From contig JAAYJQ010000003.1 in the NCBI GenBank assembly GCA_012522855.1, positions 124,001 through 188,000 of the forward strand: 64,000 bases of DNA, read 5' to 3'. The notes beneath the pieces are model-generated. The model was not told the DNA's origin. It saw only the letters and a program-made list of their open reading frames with translations, and searched no databases. The translations under genes and the position numbers were made by a program. Of this stretch, positions 8,115 through 15,297 are shown one piece after another. Positions within the stretch are counted from its first letter, which is position 1. Each line of letters starts with the position of its first letter. Source of the stretch: Bacteroidales bacterium (GTDB lineage Bacteria; Bacteroidota; Bacteroidia; Bacteroidales; UBA932).

Positions 8115-9452
8115 ATGGTAAAGATTCAACTGAACGGTTGCAGTTCGTTCGTACAAGAAGCGGATTACAAGGAATATGTGGAAAAAGCCCTCGCGGCATT
8201 CGATGTGCTTGCCGGTGAAAAGGGCGCCGGCAGCGACTTTCTCGGCTGGAAACATCTTCCCTCCAAGACTCCGGAGTCTCTGATCCGGGATTGCGAAGCT
8301 GTCCGCGACGACTGGAAAGCCAAAGGGGTGGACCTCGTGGTCGTGATCGGCATCGGCGGTTCGTATCTGGGAGCCCGCTGCGCGGTCGAGGCCCTCTCGC
8401 ACACTTTCTCGACGCAGCTTTCCGTCCGGAACGATGCTCTGCAAGTGGTGTTCGCCGGAAACAATCTTTCGGAGGAATATCTTGCCGAACTGATGGATTT
8501 CGTGGCGGAACGGAATGTCGCTACTGTCGTGATCTCCAAGTCCGGCACCACCACCGAGCCCGCCGTCGCCTTCAGGATCGTAAAAGCGTGGATTGAAGAA
8601 CATTACAAGGATGCCGCTGAACGGATCGTGGCGATTACCGATGCGGAAAAAGGGGCGCTCAAGACCCTTGCGAAACAGGAAGGCTACCGAACCTTCGTCG
8701 TTCCCGACAATGTCGGAGGCCGCTTTTCCGTGCTGACTCCCGTGGGAATCCTGCCGATCGTGCTGGCCGGTTTGGACATCCGCGCGATGCTCGCCGGCGC
8801 GAAGGAAATGGAAGTCGCGCTCGCCGATCGGAACGAGGCAAATCCGGCCGTGCAGTATGCCGCCATGCGGAATCTGCTATATTCCGAACTGAACAAGAAG
8901 GTCGAAGTCCTGGTTACCTACAACCCGAAGTTCCAGTATCTGGGTGAATGGTGGAAGCAGCTCTTCGGGGAATCGGAGGGAAAGGATCAAAAGGGAATCT
9001 TCCCGGCATCCGTGAACTTTACGACGGACCTCCATTCCGTCGGCCAATTCATCCAGGAAGGCGACCGTATGCTCTTCGAGACGGTGGTGAACATCGAAAA
9101 GAGCAACCGGAGCGTGGTCATCGGGAGCGATCCGCAGAACCTGGACCAGTTGAACTATCTGGCAGGCCAGCCTGTCGAGCACTGCAACGCGATGGCGCAG
9201 CTCGGAACGAAACTCGCCCACATCGACGGAGGCGTTCCCCAGATCGTACTTTCCATCGAAAAGATCGACGCCTTCAACTTGGGCTGCCTGTTCTATTTCT
9301 TTGAATATGCCTGCGGTGTAAGCGCATACTTGCTTGGGGTGAACCCGTTCAACCAGCCCGGGGTCGAAGCCTACAAAAAGAATATGTTCGCTCTCCTGAG
9401 CAAGCCGGGCTACGAAGAGCAGTCCAAGGCCATCCGGGCCCGCCTGAAGTAG
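8115..9452 (+). CDS. pgi: Glucose-6-phosphate isomerase
   Basis: A 445-residue enzyme interconverting glucose-6-phosphate and fructose-6-phosphate in glycolysis and gluconeogenesis. The sugar-phosphate-binding motifs are clear: VVIGIGGSYLGARC and VISKSGTTTEPAVAFR, then GEWWKQLFGESEGKDQKG with the catalytic Glu, and a C-terminal NPFNQPGVEAYKKNMF with the family Lys. The length is that of the short bacterial type found in Firmicutes and Bacteroidetes. Ten bases separate it from the radical SAM gene downstream. Confidence 0.97.
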   Translation: MVKIQLNGCSSFVQEADYKEYVEKALAAFDVLAGEKGAGSDFLGWKHLPSKTPESLIRDCEAVRDDWKAKGVDLVVVIGIGGSYLGARCAVEALSHTFSTQLSVRNDALQVVFAGNNLSEEYLAELMDFVAERNVATVVISKSGTTTEPAVAFRIVKAWIEEHYKDAAERIVAITDAEKGALKTLAKQEGYRTFVVPDNVGGRFSVLTPVGILPIVLAGLDIRAMLAGAKEMEVALADRNEANPAVQYAAMRNLLYSELNKKVEVLVTYNPKFQYLGEWWKQLFGESEGKDQKGIFPASVNFTTDLHSVGQFIQEGDRMLFETVVNIEKSNRSVVIGSDPQNLDQLNYLAGQPVEHCNAMAQLGTKLAHIDGGVPQIVLSIEKIDAFNLGCLFYFFEYACGVSAYLLGVNPFNQPGVEAYKKNMFALLSKPGYEEQSKAIRARLK

Positions 9453-9462
9453 TTCATTAGGC

Positions 9463-10773
9463 ATGACCGGAAAAGGAGCGCATCCCCATCAAGGCACCTT
9501 GACCCTGGAAGACGCCGTGCGTCTTTCGGGGCCGACGGCGTTTAACCTGATGCTGAAACCTGCGGGATCGCTGTGCAATCTGGACTGTCATTATTGCTAC
9601 TATCTGGACAAGGCTGAAATCTACGGCGGCGTCGAGCCCCGGATGAGCCTGGAAATGCTGGAGACCGTCGTGCGCGCGTACATTGAGGCCAACGACGTTC
9701 CGGAAGTGACCTTCAATTGGCACGGCGGGGAGCCTTTGGTCGTGGGTATCGATTTCTATCGAAAGGCCTTGGAACTGGAACAGCGGTATGCGGAAGGAAA
9801 GATCATCCGCAACACCATCCAGACCAACGGGACCCTTCTCGACCGGGAGTGGGCGCGCCTTTTCCGGGAAAACGACTTCCTGGTCGGGATCTCGCTGGAC
9901 GGGCCTGCCGACATCCACAACAAGTATCGTCGCGACAAAGGGGGAGCCCCCACCTTCGACCGGGTTCTGCGCGGGCTGAACCTGCTGCGCGACGAGGGTG
10001 TGGCGTTCAACACGATGACCACGGTCAACAAGGCCAGCGAAGGGAGGGGGCTGGAAGTATATCAGTTCCTGAAATCGGTCGGCAGTCAGTACATGCAGTT
10101 CATGCCGGTCGTGGAGCACATCAAATACCCCCTCGGAAAGAACGGAAAGCCCTCGAAAGGACTCCGGCCGTACATCGTAGATCCCGCTGAAGAAGGGGCA
10201 CAGATCGCGTCCTGGTCGGTTGGCGACCTGGCGTTCGGCAACTTCTTATGCGACATCTTTGACTATTGGGTTCGCAACGACGTCGGCCGGTACTTCGTGA
10301 ACCAGTTCGACGCGGCGCTTGCCAACTGGTGCGGGGTACAGCCCGGCATCTGCGTCCATGCCAAGACCTGCGGCGGCAACTCGGTCATCGAGCACAACGG
10401 AGATGTCTATCCCTGCGACCATTTCGTATATTCCAAGTACAGGCTCGGGAACATCGTTTCCGAATCGCTGCGGGATCTGATGGAGTCCCCGCGGCAGGCG
10501 CGATTCGGAATCGACAAGCGCAACACGCTTCCATCCAAGTGTTTCCGCTGCCCCTGGCTGTTTGCCTGCAACGGAGAGTGTCCCAAGCACCGCTTCAATG
10601 TGACAGATCGTGGGGAAACGGGACTGAACGCGCTCTGCGCCGGTTACACGAAGTTTTTCTCCCATGTCGCTCCCTACATGGACTTCATGAAGAAACTACT
10701 CGAAGAGCGGCAGGCTCCCTCAGGTGTCATTCCCTGGGCGCGGCTCAGAAGCGCCTCGGCGAGTCGGAGCTAA
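9463..10773 (+). CDS. Anaerobic sulfatase-maturating enzyme (radical SAM, SPASM)
   Basis: A 436-residue radical SAM protein that would convert an active-site Cys or Ser of sulfatases to formylglycine. The radical SAM cluster ligands are Cys38, Cys42 and Cys45 in SLCNLDCHYCYYLDK; TFNWHGGEP and QTNGTLLD follow as expected. The C-terminal SPASM region carries the extra Cys residues in CVHAKTCGGN, YPCDHFVY, KCFRCPWLFACNGECPKHRF, for two auxiliary 4Fe-4S clusters. The N-terminus has about 25 extra residues before FNLMLKP compared with many family members. No sulfatase gene lies in the window, so its targets must be elsewhere. Confidence 0.92.
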   Translation: MTGKGAHPHQGTLTLEDAVRLSGPTAFNLMLKPAGSLCNLDCHYCYYLDKAEIYGGVEPRMSLEMLETVVRAYIEANDVPEVTFNWHGGEPLVVGIDFYRKALELEQRYAEGKIIRNTIQTNGTLLDREWARLFRENDFLVGISLDGPADIHNKYRRDKGGAPTFDRVLRGLNLLRDEGVAFNTMTTVNKASEGRGLEVYQFLKSVGSQYMQFMPVVEHIKYPLGKNGKPSKGLRPYIVDPAEEGAQIASWSVGDLAFGNFLCDIFDYWVRNDVGRYFVNQFDAALANWCGVQPGICVHAKTCGGNSVIEHNGDVYPCDHFVYSKYRLGNIVSESLRDLMESPRQARFGIDKRNTLPSKCFRCPWLFACNGECPKHRFNVTDRGETGLNALCAGYTKFFSHVAPYMDFMKKLLEERQAPSGVIPWARLRSASASRS

Positions 10774-10780
10774 TCGTGGC

Positions 10781-11704
10781 TTACCGTGAATTTCCGCAGG
10801 CGCGGAATGCAATTTTCTGGCAGAGGCGGGCGTCTTTCGCGGAGAGGCTGTACTCCGTTTTCCGCAGCCTGCAGGAGTTGCCGACCACGCCGATGCCCAA
10901 GGTCGGCCGGATCAGGGCTTCGAACCAGGTGCAGGCGGCCAGATACCGGCCGAACTGGCGGCTGAGGTGGTAGCCGTCTCGCGTCAGATCGAAGACAGGG
11001 TTGTCGGCGGGGACTTCGTCCGCATTGTTCAAGCTGGTGTTTCGTCCCAGTTGAATGGCCGTTCCGCACGGAATGACGACCGGAATGTTGAAGTCATCCT
11101 GCAGTTTCGACACACAGTCCAGAATGCTCTCGTACATCTTTTCCTGGCTCCGATCGTAGAACGAAAACCTTTCGTCCGCGGAATTCGCAGCATAGGCCCA
11201 GGTCCCGTGCCAGACAAGAGTTGCCTGCGGATTCACCGCTTCTTTCCGGACGATTCCGATCAATCTCGGAAGCCAGGTGTGCATGATGTCATAGATTCCT
11301 GAATATCCGGAATTTTCCTGCATCGTGATGACGTCCCAAGGCTCGTCCTGCAGACCGTCCAGCAGGGTTGCCTGTGCCGACACCGTGCGCCAGGCGTTTG
11401 CGGTGGATTTGTCGTACCGGTACGCTGTGGAGCCGGTTTCATATTCCCGGCAATGTCTCTCGAGGGAACAGCCGCCGATATAGAGCCGGCCCAGGATGAC
11501 GTTGCGGATACCGGCGCTTTCCAGCAAATCAGGTAGATATTGCGTTCCGTCGTCGGAGAAGCTGTTGCCGATGGACAGGATCCGCAGGGTGTCGGGATGC
11601 TGCGGGAGCGGAAAGTTGACGAAAGATTCCTGCGCGGAAGCAAGTCCGCCCAGGAATAGAAAGGTTAAGCATAATACGATCTTGATGCGTAGCAGGCTCT
11701 TCAT
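10781..11704 (-). CDS. DUF4886 (SGNH-like) secreted protein
   Basis: A 307-residue secreted protein. ATG at 11704 gives a signal peptide (basic start, hydrophobic 8-22, cleavage near LASAQ); an ATG seven codons upstream is less likely. RILSIGNSFSDD (Ser48) is the block I signature of DUF4886, a family with an SGNH hydrolase fold, and a late block DLTRDGYHLSRQFGRYLAA carries the Asp and His expected of the catalytic pair. Probable substrate is an ester on a glycan, but this is not established. It is convergent with the sulfatase maturase. Confidence 0.85.
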   Translation of the reverse strand: MKSLLRIKIVLCLTFLFLGGLASAQESFVNFPLPQHPDTLRILSIGNSFSDDGTQYLPDLLESAGIRNVILGRLYIGGCSLERHCREYETGSTAYRYDKSTANAWRTVSAQATLLDGLQDEPWDVITMQENSGYSGIYDIMHTWLPRLIGIVRKEAVNPQATLVWHGTWAYAANSADERFSFYDRSQEKMYESILDCVSKLQDDFNIPVVIPCGTAIQLGRNTSLNNADEVPADNPVFDLTRDGYHLSRQFGRYLAACTWFEALIRPTLGIGVVGNSCRLRKTEYSLSAKDARLCQKIAFRACGNSR

Positions 11705-11749
11705 GTCGCAAAGGGTTTTCTGCAAATATGCGAAGTTTTATCCGGATAA

Positions 11750-12226
11750 TCAACGGCTCTCCGCGATCAGGCGCTCGAGATCTTCCCGCTTCATTTTGCC
11801 GTCCAGGCTGATGAAGGTGAATTCGTTCCGCTGGAAGGCGAGGAGTACGAAGCCGGTGATGATATCTTTGCCCAGGGTACAGATCCGGACGGTTTCCCCT
11901 CCATCCTTTGCCTCCATAAGCAGTTCGTATTGGTTCTTCTCCAGGAAGCGGTTCGCATCCGCCTTGATCTCGGCGTTGATCCGCGGGTTCTCGCTGCTGA
12001 TCAGATACATCCCGTTTAGCGCCTGGATAACGGGGGTGAGGTTCACGTCGGAATTTTCCACCTGGATGTTCGGGATCTTTCCGATGAGACGGAACATCGC
12101 CGGAGAGATGTACACGGCGCTCACGCCTTCTGCTTCCGAATATTTGTTGTAGATGCTCTTCCCGTCTTGTGCGAAACCGGTGAAGGCGAGCAGCATAAGG
12201 GCTGCAAGTGTGATGATATTTTTCAT
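11750..12226 (-). CDS. DUF4252 protein (distal gene of sigma-factor cassette)
   Basis: A 158-residue secreted protein with signal peptide MKNIITLAALMLLAFTGFAQ. The body has the DUF4252 pattern: SIYNKYSEAEGVSAVYISPAMF near the start and a central NRFLEKNQYELLMEAKDGGETVRI strand region. Molecular function unknown; the family is Bacteroidetes-specific and often next to ECF sigma factors. Its start overlaps the anti-sigma gene by four bases (ATGA type), so it is translationally coupled to the cassette. Confidence 0.85.
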   Translation of the reverse strand: MKNIITLAALMLLAFTGFAQDGKSIYNKYSEAEGVSAVYISPAMFRLIGKIPNIQVENSDVNLTPVIQALNGMYLISSENPRINAEIKADANRFLEKNQYELLMEAKDGGETVRICTLGKDIITGFVLLAFQRNEFTFISLDGKMKREDLERLIAESR

Positions 12227-12612
12227 TTTATTTTGTTGATTGCGTTGTTGACTGTTTCGATGGACTCATTGAATTTGCCCGTCATGGCGATCCCGGTGTC
12301 CATCTTCCGGGAGATGTATGAAAAGGTCCTCTCCAGTTCCGCGTAAGCAAGTTTCGGGTCGTCGAAGGTGTCTTGGGGCGTGTTGGAAGGAAGGAGCAGG
12401 ACGGCTGTGACGACGGCAGCCGCTCCCGCGAGGAGGATGTAGCGTATTCGGTTCCGGCGCCGTTGCGCAGCGGCTTCTTCGGCGAATGCCGCTGCGGCGA
12501 GCGCGGTCCGGAGATCCCGGCCGATACCCTTCGGAACCAGGATGCTTTCGTCCGCGGAGATGCGTTCAAGGTCTTCCGCGCTGAGTTTTTCAATGTCTTC
12601 CAGTTGTTTCAT
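12223..12612 (-). CDS. Small single-span membrane protein, probable anti-sigma factor
   Basis: 129 residues: an acidic cytoplasmic N-terminus (1-50), a run of Arg residues, one membrane helix at about 57-75 (RYILLAGAAAVVTAVLLLP), and a short outer segment. No family is recognised with confidence. Position directly after an ECF sigma gene, with a four-base overlap at each end, makes an anti-sigma role likely. The canonical anti-sigma zinc motif (HxxxCxxC) is absent. Confidence 0.7.
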   Translation of the reverse strand: MKQLEDIEKLSAEDLERISADESILVPKGIGRDLRTALAAAAFAEEAAAQRRRNRIRYILLAGAAAVVTAVLLLPSNTPQDTFDDPKLAYAELERTFSYISRKMDTGIAMTGKFNESIETVNNAINKIK

Positions 12613-13088
12613 GATCGTTCTTTCAAAGTTTTGCGTGCCGTGCTGAGCAGGACCCGCAGGGTCAATTTCGATTTGCCCGTCCGGGCGGCCATCTCGTCGT
12701 AGGACATGTTTTCGAATATCCGCATATTCACAACCTCGCGTTGTCCTTCAGAAAGCGACTCGAAGGCGGACAGGACGGTGTTCAGCCGTTCCCGCGCTTC
12801 CAGCCGCTCCTCGACGCCGGCGGCGGGATCTTCCCGGTCGTCCAGTCCGGCATTTCCGAATCTTCGCGCGGCGCGGATGCGGTCGATGCAGAGATTCCGG
12901 AGCAGGGTCGCGCAGTAGCCTTTCGGGTTCGTCACGGCATTCAGCCGATCCCGCGTGTTCCAGAGTTTGAGATACAGATCCTGAAGCGCGTCGCGGGCGT
13001 CTGCTTCCGATTCAAGGATGAAGAATGCGATTCGGTACAGACTGTCGCTCAGCGGCAGGAATATGTCACAGAATTCGCGGTAGCGCAT
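12609..13088 (-). CDS. RNA polymerase ECF sigma factor
   Basis: 159 residues with sigma-70 region 2 (YRIAFFILESEADARDALQDLYLKLW) and region 4 helix-turn-helix (LSEGQREVVNMRIFENMSYDEMAARTGKS). It would direct RNA polymerase to a small regulon that probably includes this cassette. No sigma-1.1 or region 3, as usual for ECF factors. Six bases separate it from the upstream DUF4252 gene, and it overlaps the anti-sigma gene by four bases. Confidence 0.93.
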   Translation of the reverse strand: MRYREFCDIFLPLSDSLYRIAFFILESEADARDALQDLYLKLWNTRDRLNAVTNPKGYCATLLRNLCIDRIRAARRFGNAGLDDREDPAAGVEERLEARERLNTVLSAFESLSEGQREVVNMRIFENMSYDEMAARTGKSKLTLRVLLSTARKTLKERS

Positions 13089-13094
13089 CCGTCG

Positions 13095-13610
13095 TCAATT
13101 TGCGAGTTCCGAAAGCATCTCCAGGGGAAGGGTGCCGTACAGACAGATCAGGGCGCAGTCGCGCGGGGCGAACAATACGAAATCGTTCACGGTCTTTCCT
13201 TCCGAATCGGAGACAGCGTACATCTGCATGATGCCGGATCCGTCTTTGACTTCCATCAGCATCTCGACATCGTCGAGCAGCTTGGATGCGCGGCGGGAAA
13301 ACCGATCCCGGGTCTTTTCGTCACATTCCGAATAGTCCACGACAGCGATCCTGCGGATCTGGCCGATCAGTTTCAGGGCCTTTTGCGCGTCTTCGTCCTG
13401 CGAGTCTATTGTTGCAAGCTTGAGAAGCGGCTTGAGCAGGGCGGTTCCGAGACCGCCGATCCGCATGACTTCGAAGCCGTCATGAAACGTGTATTCCGTG
13501 ATCAAGGCGTTCAGTTGCTGCTCGTGAACGGATTTCTTGCCGTTTCCGGCGCTCGCCGCGAGGGCGAGGGTGCAGCAGAGCAGTACGAGTAGGATTCTTT
13601 TCATATTCAT
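13095..13610 (-). CDS. DUF4252 protein (first gene of sigma-factor cassette)
   Basis: 171 residues from ATG at 13610 (a second ATG two codons later is also possible). Signal peptide ends near LAASAGNG. The body is the DUF4252 type: VHEQQLNALITEYTFHDGFEVMRIGG, later KLLDDVEMLMEVKDGSGIMQMYAV and FVLFAPRDCALICLYG. An open frame upstream adds 75 low-quality residues and is rejected because the signal peptide would be buried. It is a paralogue of the distal gene at 11750. A -7-like box TATCTTCG lies at 13662-13669 on the minus strand. Confidence 0.82.
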   Translation of the reverse strand: MNMKRILLVLLCCTLALAASAGNGKKSVHEQQLNALITEYTFHDGFEVMRIGGLGTALLKPLLKLATIDSQDEDAQKALKLIGQIRRIAVVDYSECDEKTRDRFSRRASKLLDDVEMLMEVKDGSGIMQMYAVSDSEGKTVNDFVLFAPRDCALICLYGTLPLEMLSELAN

Positions 13611-13661
13611 GGTTTTTCGAAGTTCCGGCGGCGCGCTTTTGCCTGTCTTCAATAAACAAGA

Positions 13662-13669
13662 CGAAGATA
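13662..13669 (-). promoter_or_regulatory. -7-like promoter element of the DUF4252-sigma cassette
   Basis: Minus-strand TATCTTCG, one base from TAnnTTTG, 51 bases upstream of the ATG at 13610. A separate ECF-type promoter may also exist but is not identifiable by eye. Confidence 0.35.
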
Positions 13670-13832
13670 GGAAAGAAATGTTAAGATCGGCCCTCTGGCC
13701 CTTGGCCGGACAGGGTGCTTTCCGAGGTCTGCCAGGACGGGAATGCCGGGAATTTGGGCTTGGGTGCGCCCTGGCTTCGAAGAACGGCTTCAAGTCTTGG
13801 GATATCTCCGGTCGGCTGTAGCGGGAAACTTT

Positions 13833-13972
13833 CAAACCACGGCCGCACCGATCTCGTCTGCAGACAGTTGTAGGGCATATTCCGGCGGGAATATGCCCGT
13901 TTAAAGTGCCATTTTGCCGTCCTCAACCCCACTGCACAGCCGTACAAAGCGTAACCCCGCGGCCGTGGTTTG
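13833..13972 (+). repeat. 140-bp element with palindromic ends, copy A
   Basis: The element starts CAAACCACGGCCGC (13833-13846) and ends with its exact reverse complement (13959-13972). A second copy of the same length, 140 bp, lies at 48418-48557, with an identical left end continuing ACCGATC and a conserved GTAGGGCATATTC inside. Copy A also has an internal hairpin, GGGCATATTCC with GGAATATGCCC, at about 13873-13897. There is no open frame or flanking duplication. Strand is arbitrary. It may be a non-autonomous mobile element (MITE) or a dispersed structured RNA. Confidence 0.8.
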
Positions 13973-14089
13973 GAAAAATCACCGAGCGCTGTGAGCGGCG
14001 GCGGCCCGGGCCCCGGCAAAACCTCGGCCAGGACTACGCAAAATAAGGCGAACTGTTTTTCGGTACTTATTTTCAGCACAGCTCGCCGT
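13973..14089. other. Intergenic stretch, no gene seen
   Basis: Between the 140-bp element and the first copy of the second repeat. It has a G+C-rich palindrome GGCCCGGGCC near 14002 and otherwise nothing I can name. Open frames here lack start signals and coding character. Confidence 0.5.
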
Positions 14090-14318
14090 CCGCCCAAGGA
14101 ATGAATATTCTGCACACCTGCGAGCGAAAAGGGCTGATTTGTAGTCTAGACGTTCGCAAGGTGTGACCGATTTTTCACACGCTGAGATCGTAACCCGCTC
14201 CGAAAGCCTCCAGGAGGCATCTTGGCTGCCCAAGGAATGAGTATTCCGTCACTCCTTTCCCAGCAAGAGCTTGACAATCAATCGCAGCCCGCCCAAGGAA
14301 TGAATATTCTGCACACCT
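14090..14318. repeat. Three-copy intergenic repeat (core CCCAAGGAATGA)
   Basis: Positions 14090-14119 and 14289-14318 are identical over 30 bases, with core CCCAAGGAATGAATATTC. A third, degenerate copy sits at 14228-14246 (GAGTATTC instead of GAATATTC). Each perfect copy holds the 8-base palindrome GAATATTC. Between copies one and two is a hairpin with stem GTGTGA/TCACAC at 14161-14180. No coding potential. Function unknown. Confidence 0.7.
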
Positions 14319-14392
14319 TCACAGGCGGGACGGCTTCCGGGACAAGCAGTGAAGCGGTCAACATTCACATAGGGTTTTGCGTTTGATCCGGA

Positions 14393-14429
14393 AAAACAAA
14401 AAAGCCCCGGAGAGAAACTCCAGGGCTTT
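14393..14429 (-). terminator. Intrinsic terminator after tRNA-Asp
   Basis: On the minus strand AAAGCCCTGGAG, loop, CTCCGGGGCTTT forms a 12-pair stem with one mismatch, followed by a long T-rich tract (TTTTTTGTTTTTC). It lies just downstream of the tRNA gene. Confidence 0.8.
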
Positions 14430-14433
14430 CGGG

Positions 14434-14510
14434 TGGCGGTGCGGAAGGGGCTCGAACCCTCGACCTCCGGCGTGACAGGCCGGCATTCTAACCAACTGAA
14501 CTACCGCACC
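14434..14510 (-). tRNA. tRNA-Asp (anticodon GTC)
   Basis: The minus strand folds as a cloverleaf: acceptor GGTGCGG/CCGCACC, D arm with GTTCAGTTGGTTAGAAT, anticodon loop CTGTCAC (GTC, Asp), T arm AGGGTTCGAACCCCT, discriminator G and encoded CCA at 14436-14434. It is 77 nt including CCA. Confidence 0.97.
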
Positions 14511-14581
14511 GGGTGGAAAACATCCGCGCTTTTTCGAACGCGGATGCAAATATAAGCAAAATTGGCTTTCTTACAAATTTT

Positions 14582-15016
14582 TTATTTGATTTCGATGACT
14601 TTGTTCGCAGGGACGCTCTCGACGCGCTTCACCTTCGGGATGTTCACCTTCAGCACACCGTTTTCGACGGTTGCGGCGATCTTTTCTTTGTCGACATCAT
14701 CGGGGAGCAGCATGGTCTGCTGGAATTTGGTGTACGAAAATTCACGTCTGAGATAGTGGCAATGCTTCTTTTCCTCCTTCTTTTCTTCCTTCTTCTCCAT
14801 ATTGATGACCAGATCGCCGTTCTGGTCCAGGGTCACTTGGAAGTCCTCTTTGGTCATGCCGGGAGCGGCGAGCTCCAGGTCATAGCACTCCTCGCTCTCC
14901 AGCACGTTGATGGCGGGAGCCGTCGCCTTTGTTTTTTCCATCCAGTCGGTGTCAAAGAAATCGTTGAAAATGCTGGGTAACCAACTCTGGTTGTAACGTC
15001 TTGAAACAGGTAACAT
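14582..15016 (-). CDS. Small heat shock protein, Hsp20/alpha-crystallin family
   Basis: A 144-residue holdase chaperone that binds unfolding proteins without ATP. After MLPVSRRYNQSWLPSIFNDFFDTDW comes the alpha-crystallin domain with YDLELAAPGMTKEDFQVTLDQNGDLVI and FQQTMLLPDDVDKEKIAATVENGVLKVNIPK (the typical GVL motif). A charged Lys/Glu insert (KKEEKKEEKK) lies mid-domain. A strong Shine-Dalgarno AGGAGG is present, uncommon in this phylum. Expression is probably heat- or stress-controlled; the upstream region has two hairpins and a cluster of repeated motifs. Confidence 0.95.
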   Translation of the reverse strand: MLPVSRRYNQSWLPSIFNDFFDTDWMEKTKATAPAINVLESEECYDLELAAPGMTKEDFQVTLDQNGDLVINMEKKEEKKEEKKHCHYLRREFSYTKFQQTMLLPDDVDKEKIAATVENGVLKVNIPKVKRVESVPANKVIEIK

Positions 15017-15024
15017 AATTGAAT

Positions 15025-15030
15025 CCTCCT
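15025..15030 (-). promoter_or_regulatory. Strong Shine-Dalgarno of hsp20
   Basis: Minus-strand AGGAGG, eight bases before the ATG at 15016. Bacteroidetes genes seldom have so strong a site, so it fits a protein made in large amounts. It supports this start. Confidence 0.75.
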
Positions 15031-15061
15031 ATAATTTTAATTGTTCATATTCTACTGACCC

Positions 15062-15102
15062 GGTCTACGGACCTCGGTCGTCTTCCCTTACGGGCCGACG
15101 AC
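15062..15102 (-). promoter_or_regulatory. Two hairpins in the hsp20 upstream leader
   Basis: Read on the minus strand: a hairpin of GTCGTC with GACGAC enclosing CCC-GTAA-GGG (15077-15102), then GGTC-CGTA-GACC (15062-15073). Both would lie in the 5' leader if transcription starts near 15105. Neither masks the Shine-Dalgarno, so a thermosensor role is only a possibility. Confidence 0.4.
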
Positions 15103-15109
15103 TGAAATA

Positions 15110-15203
15110 GGACAAAATGGATGCCGCTGCCGGAAATGTTCAAAAAGTCGACAAAATGGCATCTGATGCTGCCGAAATGGCGTTATCTATTGTCAAAATG
15201 GCT
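15110..15203. promoter_or_regulatory. Cluster of four CAAAATGG-type motifs, possible operators
   Basis: Between hsp20 and uvrA the motif occurs four times on the plus strand: GACAAAATGG at 15111 and 15150, GCCGAAATGG at 15171, GTCAAAATGG at 15192. The last three start exactly 21 bases apart, two helical turns. The first is 39 bases before the second. Regular phasing suggests a protein binding on one face of DNA; target gene could be hsp20 or uvrA. Confidence 0.5.
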
Positions 15204-15297
15204 CTTTCGTCGTCGACGGCTTGTCCTTCAAGAAGTAGAAGGTAATTGCACGTTTCGGTCGAAATGATTAATTTTACGGTCTAATCCGATCGTCGGG

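Noticed and set aside
13681..14115. A 144-codon minus-strand open frame in the repeat region
   Set aside because: It crosses the 140-bp element and repeats, has no start signal and no recognisable domain.
14090..14318. CRISPR array
   Set aside because: Only three copies with unequal spacers (about 107 and 43 bases), one degenerate, and no cas genes nearby.
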